From the NCBI GenBank assembly GCA_965224095.1, contig OZ245039.1, positions 1,302,001 to 1,366,000 on the forward strand: DNA of 64,000 nucleotides, read 5' to 3'. The DNA comes from JBPEWY01 sp965224095 (GTDB lineage Bacteria > Bacteroidota > Bacteroidia > Flavobacteriales > Flavobacteriaceae). Within the stretch, counting starts at the first letter, position 1. Each line of letters opens with the position of its first letter. Both the position numbers and the translations under genes were made by a program. Of the stretch, positions 19,702 to 28,494 are shown piece by piece. The notes beneath the pieces are model-generated. The model made no database searches, was not told where the DNA came from, and saw nothing but the letters and a program-made list of their open reading frames with translations.

Positions 19702-20590
19702 TTTTTCCGTGATAATACCCTTATTTAATAAACAGGATTATATTACTGCCACCCTGAATTCCGTTCTGCGGCAGTCGTATGCAAGTTTTGAAATCATTGT
19801 TGTTGATGACGGGTCAACCGATGAAAGTCTTAAACGTGTAGAAACCATGGTAGCTTCCAAAATCAAAATTATTCCGCACAAAACAAACAAGGGGTTGGCG
19901 GCAGCAAGAAATACGGGAATCAAACATGCCCGGGGAAGGTTTATTGCTTTTTTAGATGCTGATGATTTGTGGTGCTCTGATTTTTTAGAAACCATACATA
20001 GGCTTCACCTAACATTTCCGAATGCGCAAATTTTAGCAACCAATTATCAACTTACCTATCATAAAAAGCGCTTCGGTTTTACCTGCCATCACGAATATAA
20101 GCAGGGAATGTTAATAGACAATTATTTTATTTCGGCCAAAAATCGCTATTGCTACAGTTCGGTAGTATTCGGCCGAGAAGTGTTTAACACCATTGGCTTT
20201 TTTAATGAGGAGGTGAATTACGGAGAGGAAGAAGATTTTACCATTCGCGTTAACTTAAAACACAAACTGGCCTATACAGAAAGTCCTAAAGTTTTTTATC
20301 TTAAAGGAGACAAACATCAGCTTACCGCACGCGATGGGAAAAAGAGAATTATTCCTGATTATTCCGTTTATTTAAAAGAAGCTCCTTCCGAGTCTTTAAA
20401 AAAATACATCAGTTTTATACATTATAAATTGGCTTTGCTGTACAAGGAAGAAGGAAACCAAGGTCAGTATAAAAAATACAGACAAAAAGTGAGCCTCCGC
20501 TACCTTACATTTATCAGAAAGGTAAAACTTCTAACTCCCTCTTTTCTTTTTCGCTTTCTCAAACAGGGGTATTTAAAAATTCGTTATTAA
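19694..20590 (+). CDS. Glycosyltransferase family 2
   Basis: 298 residues, a typical GT2: FSVIIPLFNKQDYITATLNSVL, FEIIVVDDGSTDESL, NKGLAAARNTGIKHARGRFIAFLDADDLW with the DxD-type DADD, and the acceptor-side motif NEEVNYGEEEDFTIRV. It is the last gene of the ftsE-GT2-GT2 operon and overlaps the converging GT4 gene by 18 bp at the 3' end. This means the two polysaccharide transcripts meet tail to tail with no room for separate terminators. Confidence 0.92.
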   Translation: MPDFSVIIPLFNKQDYITATLNSVLRQSYASFEIIVVDDGSTDESLKRVETMVASKIKIIPHKTNKGLAAARNTGIKHARGRFIAFLDADDLWCSDFLETIHRLHLTFPNAQILATNYQLTYHKKRFGFTCHHEYKQGMLIDNYFISAKNRYCYSSVVFGREVFNTIGFFNEEVNYGEEEDFTIRVNLKHKLAYTESPKVFYLKGDKHQLTARDGKKRIIPDYSVYLKEAPSESLKKYISFIHYKLALLYKEEGNQGQYKKYRQKVSLRYLTFIRKVKLLTPSFLFRFLKQGYLKIRY

Positions 20591-21658
20591 ATCAATCCAC
20601 TGCTGTACTATATATTCCTCATCAAATTCATCCGGTAATTTCAATGTATTTTGTTTGCAGCGCAGGTAAAAATCGGTATCGTTCACCATGGTATTTAAAG
20701 CCTCGGTAAGAGCGTGCTCGTCCTGGTTTCTTACCAAAATCCCGTTTTTGTCTGGGACTATAAGCTCCGAAGGACCGCTTATGCAATTAAAAGCTACCAT
20801 TGGAACCCCCAGTAATATTGCTTCTATCAACACCATGGGCAACCCTTCATTTTTGCTGGACATTGTTAAGAAAAGTGATTTCCTGATAAGGGGGTACGGA
20901 TTGGTTTGAAAGGGCTTTATACTTACTTTTTCGAAAAGTTTATGCCCGGTAATTAACCTGTTCAGCGATTCTCTCTCCGGTCCGCTTCCTATAATAACGA
21001 GCTTTATATTTTTTTCGGGCAGGCAGGATCTGGCGTAACTGTTAATTAAAACATCAAACTGCTTTACCTTGTTTAATCTGCCTACAGCAATTATATAGGG
21101 TTCCGGAACGTTGCATGCTTCCTTGCTCAAAGCATTGATAGCCTTGTGGTTTGCTATGTTACGTATTACCAGTGAGGGGGCGCTCAATTTGTTTTTTAAA
21201 TGCTCTTTTATGGCAGTGCTTACCACCACGAATCTACGTCTGCTCACGTGCGGTATTCTCGCTAATACGGGTATACTCCTACAGGAAAAATAATAGGAAA
21301 GGTCTGCGCTGTGTACCGTATAAATTACTTTTTTTCCGGCAAATACATATCCTGAAAAAATCCATTCCTTAAAGAAATTCCGACGAACCCGAAAATCAAT
21401 GATCGTGTCAAAATTATTCCTTTTAAAGTACGCCTTAAAGGTTTTAAGCGCTCTTAAAGGATTTCCCTGTTCTTTTTTAATCCTTCCGAAGTTAAAAAGT
21501 GTTCCTTTAAAGGGATAAGAAATATCAGCTCTCATCGTACATATAAAAACAGAAAAACCCTTACCGGATAGAGCCATCGATAAATTTGCGGCAGCTCTTT
21601 CCGCCCCTCCGGAACCCAAAGCATCCACCAGCAAACATATATTACCTCTGGTTTCCAT
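20573..21658 (-). CDS. Glycosyltransferase family 4
   Basis: 361-residue GT-B enzyme. The N-terminal half has LLVDALGSGGAERAAANLSMALSGKG, the usual glycine-rich GT4 opening. The C-terminal half has AVGRLNKVKQFDVLINSYA, LVIIGSGPERESL and SSKNEGLPMVLIEAILLGVPMVAF with the EX7E motif that binds the nucleotide-sugar. It starts within the end of the EptA-like gene (17-bp overlap), so it is the third gene of the flippase-EptA-like-GT4 operon. Acceptor unknown; probably O-antigen or another surface polysaccharide. Confidence 0.92.
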   Translation of the reverse strand: METRGNICLLVDALGSGGAERAAANLSMALSGKGFSVFICTMRADISYPFKGTLFNFGRIKKEQGNPLRALKTFKAYFKRNNFDTIIDFRVRRNFFKEWIFSGYVFAGKKVIYTVHSADLSYYFSCRSIPVLARIPHVSRRRFVVVSTAIKEHLKNKLSAPSLVIRNIANHKAINALSKEACNVPEPYIIAVGRLNKVKQFDVLINSYARSCLPEKNIKLVIIGSGPERESLNRLITGHKLFEKVSIKPFQTNPYPLIRKSLFLTMSSKNEGLPMVLIEAILLGVPMVAFNCISGPSELIVPDKNGILVRNQDEHALTEALNTMVNDTDFYLRCKQNTLKLPDEFDEEYIVQQWIDLITNF

Positions 21659-23195
21659 GCAGGCTTTCGTATTTATCGTAATCTATAGTATCCAAGACTA
21701 TCCTTTTGCGCAGCATAAATTCTTTACTGAATATACTTCTATTTGTTTTTACGGTTGGCGATTTAATTCCACCTATATGAGCCAGACTGTAAAAGAGATC
21801 GTCAATCATATAAGGTCTGTCAGGTTGAAATTCTACATCCCCCGGAAGCTCAAAGTTTTCCGACTTCCAGAATATAAATGGGATTTCAAACATGGGTTTC
21901 GTCGGGTTTGCTTCCGAATGCCCTAAAAAATCGATCGAATCGTACACTTCCTCTCCGTGATCCGAGAAAAACAAAAACGCAGATTTGGTACGCAGGCTTT
22001 TGGTTAATTTTAAAAGACCGCCCACAATGTAATCATTATACAGTACCGCATTATCATAATGGGCCCTTGTCTGTTTTTTTGCATCGCCTGTTTTATCACG
22101 GAATACATTAAAATCAGGCGTATATCTTTTTTGATAATCATAATGGGTTCCCAGAAGATGTACAAACACTATTTTCTTTCCCGGTTTCTCAACAATTTTT
22201 TTAAAATACGGAAGAACAACAGCATCTTTAGCATTCGTTTCCTGATCCGGACGAATTCTCAAAAACTTAAAATAATCGCTTTCGGAAGCCAGTTTACTCA
22301 CCACATTTTCAAAAAAGCCAATAGGGCGCTGATTGGATATCCAATAGGTGGTATATCCGCTCTTTTTAAAAAGCTCTATTAAATGTGTATTCCCATCGGG
22401 ATTCTCATAGTTTGCCGTTGTAAGTACTTTAGGGATCACGGCACTGGTATAGGTATGTGGTGCAATTACATTGGTATATACAACCAATTCGTTTTTTAGT
22501 TGTTCCAGCTGCGGGGTGGTTTTTCGAGGGTATCCGTACAGACTCATATGCAATCTGGAGGTAGATTCGCCAATAACCACCACAATCAAATCGTTTTTAC
22601 CAGAAACTATCAGGTCTTCCGGATTTATATCGGTTCCTTTTTCCGCGGCAACACGTAAATCATAATACCCATAAGCGCCTCTAATTACATTATACACAGG
22701 ATTATAGGTTATAATCCCGGTTACTTTCAAAAGTAAAAACAATCCCAGGACAGCTCCGAGTAAAACCCCTAAAGGGTATCTTACGGTAAAATAGTGTCTT
22801 AGTTTGACCGCGGCAACAAATACAATAAACAATACCAAAATTATCAGCCCAACCGAATGCTTCCAATGAACCTCCGTAAACTCGGTAAATTCGCGGATAT
22901 TTGTATCGAGAAGTACATAGACAAAAGAAGAACTAAACCCCGATTTAACTATAAAAAGCGTACCTATTTCAATGGCAAACGACAAAAAATATCCCGCCAG
23001 TACCGGAATCTTCCAAACGGGATTCACTTTCTCTGCAATTCCCAAAAGTAACAGAGTCATCAAAAAAAAGGCGCCATCTTCTAAGTAATCCTCACCTTTA
23101 AGCACACTATCTTTTAGAAACCAAAAGTTTATAATAAACTTCAGCAACCAGGGGAAGATTAAAATTGAATAAGCATACCATTTCTTTTTATGCAT
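21642..23195 (-). CDS. Phosphoethanolamine transferase-like (EptA/sulfatase fold)
   Basis: 517-residue inner-membrane enzyme: about five N-terminal helices (residues ~10-160), then a periplasmic alkaline-phosphatase-fold domain. VIGESTSRLHMSLYGYPRKTTP carries the Thr nucleophile region of the EptA family. HLLGTHYDYQKRY and FFSDHGEEVYD carry later metal ligands. EptA-type enzymes move phosphoethanolamine from phosphatidylethanolamine to lipid A or surface glycans. Here it sits between a flippase and a GT4, which suggests decoration of the polysaccharide made by this locus; this is inference from context. Confidence 0.88.
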   Translation of the reverse strand: MHKKKWYAYSILIFPWLLKFIINFWFLKDSVLKGEDYLEDGAFFLMTLLLLGIAEKVNPVWKIPVLAGYFLSFAIEIGTLFIVKSGFSSSFVYVLLDTNIREFTEFTEVHWKHSVGLIILVLFIVFVAAVKLRHYFTVRYPLGVLLGAVLGLFLLLKVTGIITYNPVYNVIRGAYGYYDLRVAAEKGTDINPEDLIVSGKNDLIVVVIGESTSRLHMSLYGYPRKTTPQLEQLKNELVVYTNVIAPHTYTSAVIPKVLTTANYENPDGNTHLIELFKKSGYTTYWISNQRPIGFFENVVSKLASESDYFKFLRIRPDQETNAKDAVVLPYFKKIVEKPGKKIVFVHLLGTHYDYQKRYTPDFNVFRDKTGDAKKQTRAHYDNAVLYNDYIVGGLLKLTKSLRTKSAFLFFSDHGEEVYDSIDFLGHSEANPTKPMFEIPFIFWKSENFELPGDVEFQPDRPYMIDDLFYSLAHIGGIKSPTVKTNRSIFSKEFMLRKRIVLDTIDYDKYESLHGNQR

Positions 23196-24483
23196 CTTGC
23201 AAGTACTTTTTTCGGGACACGAATAATGCGTATAAAACCGTAACTAAATATAAGGCATAACTAATAATATAAGCCAGGTATACTCCTTTGAGGTCATATA
23301 TCTTTATAAACACCACACTCAGGCAACAGAACGAAATATACAGAACCGCATCGGAAATCAAATAATACCGGATTATCTTTTTTGCGTGAAACTGATAGGC
23401 AAACGACATGGCTATCACCCGAATAAAATCGCCTGCCAATTGCAGTAAAACAAGTTCTTTAATATAAATAAAATCACCTGTTAAGAATATTTTAATAATG
23501 GGTATCCTCAAAAAATAAATTATGGCCAGACCCATGGTTAAAATAGGTACGATTACCTCAAAATACGATTTCATAATGGCCTTATATCCGCTATACGTCT
23601 TGTTTTCAGCTAATTTGGGAAGCAGGTAAAATGTAAGCAACGATGAAAAAAACATTAAATAGAACAGCGATATTTTATTAAGCGCCTCCCAATACCCGGC
23701 CATATCGGTTCCCAGTTCGTTTATAATTGTATTTCTTACAAAAAAGCTTGCCCCCACAATGAGGAGTGATGAAAAAACCGCCATTCCAAAATATTGCCAC
23801 AAATTGCCGGCGAGAGCTTTGTTGAACATTCCGGAAAATACAGGGTGCAACACATTTCCAATATCTTTCCGGGCCCATAACAAAGTAAAACCCAGCTGAA
23901 ATATTGCTCCCAAAACAATAGCCCATAGTGCCCCCTCCAATCCCCGGAACATTGCCAGCAGCCATATCAAAACAGCATTTCCTAAAAAACCTACCACCTG
24001 GATCTTAACCAATGTTTTGTATGCCTTTAAGCCATTGAGTATCGCAAGTAAGATAATGTTAAAAGCAATGAGCGGTAATATACAGGCCGTAAGGATAATA
24101 ACATTTTGGTAGGTTGAACTGTGAAACAACACCAGGCTAAGCTGTTCTGAGAATAGCAATAATAGTGGAGAAATTATGAGTATTACAAACAGTGATAAAC
24201 CCGAAACCGTTCCGAGTACCCTGTCAGGATATGGTTTAGAATCCTGCGCCGTATAACGGATAATACCGCTTTCAAAATTTTTAGCGGTAAGATTTATCAA
24301 CAGTTGAAAAAGATCTCTGAAATTTCCCAGTAGTGCCATCCCCTGGGGTCCCAGGAATACTGCAGAAGCCTTAGCTGTAATAAAACCCGATATCAATCTG
24401 ACTGCTACAAGAACCGAATTCAGCGAAATTACCCGTAGCAAGGGAATACTCTTTTCTATGTAGTTTCGAAAGCGGCGAAACAT
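23188..24483 (-). CDS. O-antigen translocase / Wzx-type flippase
   Basis: 431 residues with about 12 predicted membrane helices and no large soluble part. The opening PLLRVISLNSVLVAVRLISGFITAKASAVFLGPQGMALLGNFRDL is typical of the Bacteroidota O-antigen translocase branch of the MOP superfamily. It would flip lipid-linked oligosaccharide across the inner membrane. First gene of a three-gene overlapping operon (8-bp overlap with the EptA-like gene). No polymerase or ligase is visible in the window. Confidence 0.9.
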   Translation of the reverse strand: MFRRFRNYIEKSIPLLRVISLNSVLVAVRLISGFITAKASAVFLGPQGMALLGNFRDLFQLLINLTAKNFESGIIRYTAQDSKPYPDRVLGTVSGLSLFVILIISPLLLLFSEQLSLVLFHSSTYQNVIILTACILPLIAFNIILLAILNGLKAYKTLVKIQVVGFLGNAVLIWLLAMFRGLEGALWAIVLGAIFQLGFTLLWARKDIGNVLHPVFSGMFNKALAGNLWQYFGMAVFSSLLIVGASFFVRNTIINELGTDMAGYWEALNKISLFYLMFFSSLLTFYLLPKLAENKTYSGYKAIMKSYFEVIVPILTMGLAIIYFLRIPIIKIFLTGDFIYIKELVLLQLAGDFIRVIAMSFAYQFHAKKIIRYYLISDAVLYISFCCLSVVFIKIYDLKGVYLAYIISYALYLVTVLYALFVSRKKYLQDA

Positions 24484-24581
24484 ATTTGATTAGGATCTAT
24501 ACAATGATACGCCAAAAAAATATCATGCAGAACATTCGGCCGATAAAAAGAAAAGAACCCCTGGATTTCTACTCCTGTACT

Positions 24582-26384
24582 TTACCCCATACTCTTTTCC
24601 ATTCGCTTACGCTCGTTTTCATCGAGATAGATTTTTCGTAATCTCAAAGCTTTAGGAGTAACTTCAACATACTCATCTTTCTGAATATATTCCAAAGCTT
24701 CTTCCAGTGAAAATTTAACAGGAGGCGCAAGCTTTACCTTGTCATCGCTTCCCGCTGCGCGAACATTGCTGAGTTTTTTCGTTTTGGTAATATTAACTAC
24801 CATATCATCTCCTCTTGAGTTTTCACCAATTACCTGGCCCGTATAAATATCTTCACCGGGGTAAACAAAAAACTTACCTCGTTCCTGAAGTTTGTCAAGT
24901 GAATATGGAATTGCGGTACCCTTTTCCATTGAAATAAGCGACCCGTTAATTCTGCCGGCTATATCGCCCTTAAGCGGTTGATATTCCACATAACGGTGAT
25001 TCATAATAGCTTCTCCCGCTGTAGCGGTTAATAATTGATTTCTCAAACCAATAATCCCTCTCGAAGGAATTTGAAACGTAATAAGCATCCGCTCTCCCTT
25101 GGGTTCCATACTTAACATTTCACCCTTTCTAATAGTAACCATCTCCACGGCTTTTCCGGAAACATCTTCAGGAAGATCAATGGTGAGCTCTTCTATAGGC
25201 TCGCATTTCACTCCGTTTATCTCTCTAATAATTACCTGTGGCTGACCAATTTGAAGCTCATACCCTTCTCTTCTCATAGTTTCAATAAGAACGGAAAGGT
25301 GTAAAACCCCTCTTCCGAATACCATGAACTTATCAGCACTATCCGTAGGTTCCACCCGAAGTGCCAGATTTTTTTCCAACTCCTTTTCCAACCGCTCTTT
25401 TATATGCCTTGATGTAACAAACTTTCCATCCTGCCCGAAAAACGGAGAGTCGTTAATGGTAAACAGCATACTCATTGTAGGCTCATCAATCGCAATCGTT
25501 GGCAATCCTTCCGGGTTTTCAAAATCGGCTAGCGTATCGCCTATATCAAAGCCTTCCAATCCGCCAATGGCACATATATCTCCTGCGTGTACCTCTTCTA
25601 CTTTTTTACGTCCCAGGCCATCAAACAGGTGCAATTCCTTTATTTTGCTTTTTACAACCGATCCATCACGCTTCACCAGACTTACTGCAGTTCCGGCATT
25701 CAGGGTACCGCGCTGTAAACGCCCTATAGCAATTCTTCCGGTAAAAGAAGAATAATCGAGCGATGTAATCAACATCTGGGTGGTTCCCTCCGTTACTTTC
25801 GGAGAAGGAATGTGTTCCACAACCATATCCAGCAATGGTTCAATGGTATCGGTTGGTTGTTGCCAATCATCACTCATCCAGTTTTGCTTTGCCGACCCGT
25901 AAACAGTTGGAAAATCCAGCTGCCATTCTTCTGCACCAAGTTCAAACATCAAATCAAAAACAGCTTCATGAACCTCGTCCGGTGTGCAGTTTTCTTTATC
26001 TACTTTATTCACAACCACTATGGGTTTTAGGCCCATACTGATGGCTTTGCCCAAAACAAACCTCGTTTGTGGCATCGGACCTTCAAAAGCATCCACCAGC
26101 AAAAGCACCCCATCGGCCATGTTTAATACCCTTTCTACTTCTCCTCCAAAATCCGCGTGGCCCGGTGTATCAATAATATTAATCTTGGTATCCTTATAAG
26201 TTACCGATACATTTTTAGAAAGTATGGTAATGCCACGCTCCCGTTCCAAATCGTTATTATCAAGAATCAATTCACCCGTTTCCTGATTGTCCCGAAACAA
26301 TTCGCAGTGATGAAGTATCTTGTCTACCAACGTGGTTTTACCGTGATCTACGTGGGCTATGATGGCTATGTTTTTAATGTTCAT
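24582..26384 (-). CDS. typA: Ribosome-associated GTPase TypA/BipA
   Basis: 600-residue translational GTPase that binds the 70S ribosome and aids assembly and stress response. G1 is AHVDHGKTTLVDKIL (about residues 9-23), the ERGITILSKN switch I follows, then DTPGHADFGGEVERV (G3) and VVNKVDKENC (G4). The C-terminal half contains the EF-G-like domains and the BipA-specific TGQVIGENSRGDDMVVNITK. Length and motifs match family norms. Divergent from kdsA with a short shared promoter region (83 bp between start codons). Confidence 0.97.
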   Translation of the reverse strand: MNIKNIAIIAHVDHGKTTLVDKILHHCELFRDNQETGELILDNNDLERERGITILSKNVSVTYKDTKINIIDTPGHADFGGEVERVLNMADGVLLLVDAFEGPMPQTRFVLGKAISMGLKPIVVVNKVDKENCTPDEVHEAVFDLMFELGAEEWQLDFPTVYGSAKQNWMSDDWQQPTDTIEPLLDMVVEHIPSPKVTEGTTQMLITSLDYSSFTGRIAIGRLQRGTLNAGTAVSLVKRDGSVVKSKIKELHLFDGLGRKKVEEVHAGDICAIGGLEGFDIGDTLADFENPEGLPTIAIDEPTMSMLFTINDSPFFGQDGKFVTSRHIKERLEKELEKNLALRVEPTDSADKFMVFGRGVLHLSVLIETMRREGYELQIGQPQVIIREINGVKCEPIEELTIDLPEDVSGKAVEMVTIRKGEMLSMEPKGERMLITFQIPSRGIIGLRNQLLTATAGEAIMNHRYVEYQPLKGDIAGRINGSLISMEKGTAIPYSLDKLQERGKFFVYPGEDIYTGQVIGENSRGDDMVVNITKTKKLSNVRAAGSDDKVKLAPPVKFSLEEALEYIQKDEYVEVTPKALRLRKIYLDENERKRMEKSMG

Positions 26385-26440
26385 AGGGTTGCCTTCTTTT
26401 TTGGCGGGGCAAAGGTAATGTTAATTGTTGATTTAAGATG

Positions 26441-26448
26441 TATCTTTG
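26441..26448 (+). promoter_or_regulatory. -7 promoter box of kdsA
   Basis: TATCTTTG, a full match to TAnnTTTG, 20 bp upstream of the ATG at 26468. It overlaps the alternative upstream ATG at 26438, which would therefore not be in the mRNA; this decides the kdsA start. The -33 element is poor. Confidence 0.6.
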
Positions 26449-26467
26449 CAGCCATAATAATTTTACT

Positions 26468-27289
26468 ATGGAGTTAAAGGCTTTACCACAAATAAAACAC
26501 ACACAATCTGATAACTTTTTTTTACTGGCCGGCCCCTGTGCTATTGAAGGAGAGGATATGGCTATGCGTATTGCCGAAAGGGTTGTTGAAATTACCGATG
26601 CCCTTCGAATTCCATATGTATTTAAGGGGAGTTTTAAAAAAGCCAACCGAAGTCGTATCGATTCGTTTACGGGAATAGGCGATGAAAAAGCTTTGAAAAT
26701 TTTACGCAAGGTTTCCGAAACTTTTGAGATCCCTACGGTAACTGATATTCATGAAGTATCGGATGCTGCAAAAGCCGCAGCCTATGTAGATGTTCTCCAG
26801 ATCCCTGCTTTTCTGGTTCGCCAGACGGATCTCGTGGTAGCTGCCGCCAAAACCGGAAAGGTAGTCAACCTGAAAAAAGGACAGTTTATGAGTCCGGAAA
26901 GCATGAAGCATGCCGTAAAAAAAGTACACGACTCCGGTAATCAAAGCGCCTGGATAACCGATAGGGGTACCATGTTTGGTTATCAGGATATGGTTGTCGA
27001 CTTCAGAGGGGTTCCAACCATGAAGCAGTTCGCACCCGTAGTATTAGATGTAACCCATTCGCTGCAACAACCCAATCAAACCAGCGGTGTTACCGGAGGT
27101 CGTCCTGACATGATTGAAACTATAGCACGTGCCGGAGTAGCTTCGGGAGTAGACGGATTGTTTATGGAAACGCATTTCGATCCGGCTAATGCTAAAAGCG
27201 ATGGGGCCAATATGCTTCATTTAGATCATTTGGAAAAGCTGTTAACCAATTTGGTGGCTATCCGAAAAACCGTGAATTCGCTGGGTTGA
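26468..27289 (+). CDS. kdsA: 3-deoxy-8-phosphooctulonate (KDO-8-P) synthase
   Basis: Condenses arabinose-5-phosphate and phosphoenolpyruvate to KDO-8-phosphate for the lipopolysaccharide core. With the start at 26468 the protein has 273 residues, normal for KdsA. Motifs: LLAGPCAIEGEDMAMRIAE, FKGSFKKANRSRIDSFTGIG, TDIHEVSDAA, LVVAAAKTGKVVNLKKGQF and DVTHSLQQPNQ. An in-frame ATG at 26438 exists, but it lies under the -7 box. The gene fits the neighbouring surface-glycan genes. Its stop codon is the first base triplet of a heptanucleotide repeat array. Confidence 0.96.
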   Translation: MELKALPQIKHTQSDNFFLLAGPCAIEGEDMAMRIAERVVEITDALRIPYVFKGSFKKANRSRIDSFTGIGDEKALKILRKVSETFEIPTVTDIHEVSDAAKAAAYVDVLQIPAFLVRQTDLVVAAAKTGKVVNLKKGQFMSPESMKHAVKKVHDSGNQSAWITDRGTMFGYQDMVVDFRGVPTMKQFAPVVLDVTHSLQQPNQTSGVTGGRPDMIETIARAGVASGVDGLFMETHFDPANAKSDGANMLHLDHLEKLLTNLVAIRKTVNSLG

Positions 27290-27384
27290 TTTCACATTTT
27301 TGGTTTCTCATTTCTGATTTCTAATTACTGGTTTCTCATTTCTAATTACTGATTTCTGATTTCTAATTGTTGGTTTCTCATTGA
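27287..27384. repeat. Heptanucleotide tandem repeat array between kdsA and the GNAT gene
   Basis: Fourteen consecutive 7-base units fill the whole gap: TGATTTC, ACATTTT, TGGTTTC, TCATTTC, TGATTTC, TAATTAC, TGGTTTC, TCATTTC, TAATTAC, TGATTTC, TGATTTC, TAATTGT, TGGTTTC, TCATTGA. The consensus is about TNATTTC. The first unit begins with the kdsA stop codon TGA and the last contains the TTG start of the GNAT gene. Confidence 0.85.
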
Positions 27385-27863
27385 ATAATACGTCAATAAA
27401 AATAAGAAAAGCTCAACCTGCTGATGTTTTAGCGATCACTTCGCTTTTTCGGAATGCGATTGAACAGGTCAACAAAAAAGATTATTCCGCTGAACATATT
27501 AGGGTATGGGCCTCCGGTGCTGATGACATTGAAAAATGGAAAAACAGAATCGATGCGCATTATTTTATTATTGCGGAAATAGACCAAACAGTAGTAGGGT
27601 TTGCCTATATCACCAGAGGAAATTATTTCGACGGTCTTTTTGTGCACCCTTCAACTAAGGGAAGGGGGATTGCCACACAACTTCTTAAACATATTGAAGA
27701 AAAAATCGCAGCAAACGGGTTTCACACCATAGATTCTGACGTTAGCATTACAGCGCTTCCTTTTTTTACAAAACACGGCTACCGAATTTTAAGCAAGCAG
27801 CAGAAGCCCTATCAGGGTTTATATTTTGAAAATTATATTGTTCAAAAAAACACGCTTAAATAA
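27381..27863 (+). CDS. GNAT family N-acetyltransferase
   Basis: 160-residue acyl-CoA transferase of unknown substrate. It starts IKIRKAQPADVLAITSLFRNAI and has the acetyl-CoA motif A in GLFVHPSTKGRGIATQLLKHIEEKI (about residues 89-113). Strand pattern and length fit the YafP-like branch. The only usual start codon in frame is the TTG at 27381, inside the last heptamer of the repeat array; an in-frame stop at 27357 excludes a longer form. Overlaps the convergent DUF1801 gene by 8 bp. Confidence 0.88.
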   Translation: MNNTSIKIRKAQPADVLAITSLFRNAIEQVNKKDYSAEHIRVWASGADDIEKWKNRIDAHYFIIAEIDQTVVGFAYITRGNYFDGLFVHPSTKGRGIATQLLKHIEEKIAANGFHTIDSDVSITALPFFTKHGYRILSKQQKPYQGLYFENYIVQKNTLK

Positions 27864-28233
27864 ACCAGGCCTTTTTACTTTGTTTTATTTGTCTTTCGGC
27901 CTCCTTAAGGAGTTCGACGAATTCTTTCTCGTCAAAATCTTCTATAGACCTCACCTGAAGAGAGCGCACCTGCTTCCTGTTATTGGCATCCTGAAGCCCG
28001 GGGAATTTTTTTTCAAGCAAAACCCCCTGCACAAAAGCCACATCCACATAGTTTCTTCCCTTTAAAATATTCAAATACAACATAGGTTTCTTCCCAATAT
28101 TATAAAACGGAATTTTATAGCTATAGCGCTCCGTTACATCGGGTAATGTTTTTAAGATGACACTCCTTATGTAAAGCATGATGGATTGATAGGGTTCTTT
28201 CTGACTGAAGAAATATTGTTCTGTAGGATTCAT
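27856..28233 (-). CDS. DUF1801 (YdhG-like) protein
   Basis: 125 residues. PYQSIMLYIRSVILKTLPDVTERYSYKIPFYNIGKKPMLYLNILKGRNYVDVAFVQG is the DUF1801/YdhG pattern, small cytosolic proteins of the YdhG-like fold with no settled function. Convergent with, and overlapping, the GNAT gene. Single gene; no promoter box noted in the 28234-28494 gap on this strand. Confidence 0.8.
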   Translation of the reverse strand: MNPTEQYFFSQKEPYQSIMLYIRSVILKTLPDVTERYSYKIPFYNIGKKPMLYLNILKGRNYVDVAFVQGVLLEKKFPGLQDANNRKQVRSLQVRSIEDFDEKEFVELLKEAERQIKQSKKAWFI

Positions 28234-28445
28234 CTCTTTATTGTATGCAGTTTAAGAAATGCGTAAAACTATTTTTGTTATCGTATTAATTTAACAGTTA
28301 GTTGGATTTACTCAAAATTACGATGTTATCGACAAAAAAGTAAGTGGATATCCAGAATTTAATACCTAAACAGCTGTTTGATGCCGATGTGGAAAAGCAA
28401 GACCCATTTTAAGCATTAAATATCCAGGTAAATGGCATATAGATT

Positions 28446-28474
28446 TTGAAAGTTTCATTTTTTTTGTAACTTTG
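28446..28474 (+). promoter_or_regulatory. Promoter of the membrane protein-regulator operon
   Basis: TTG at 28446-28448 (within TTTTG), 18 bp, then TAACTTTG at 28467-28474. Both elements and the spacing fit the Bacteroidota consensus TTG-N17-23-TAnnTTTG. This is the cleanest promoter in the window. Confidence 0.75.
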
Positions 28475-28480
28475 CATTTC

Positions 28481-28490
28481 AAAGTACTTT
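28481..28490. promoter_or_regulatory. Operator-like palindrome AAAGTACTTT, copy 1
   Basis: A perfect 10-bp palindrome placed between the -7 box and the ATG at 28495. The surrounding 30 bp (28468-28497) match 29457-29486 at 27 positions, both blocks ending in the ATG start codon. It is a candidate binding site for the winged-helix regulator encoded in the same operon. Confidence 0.6.
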
Positions 28491-28494
28491 AAAT

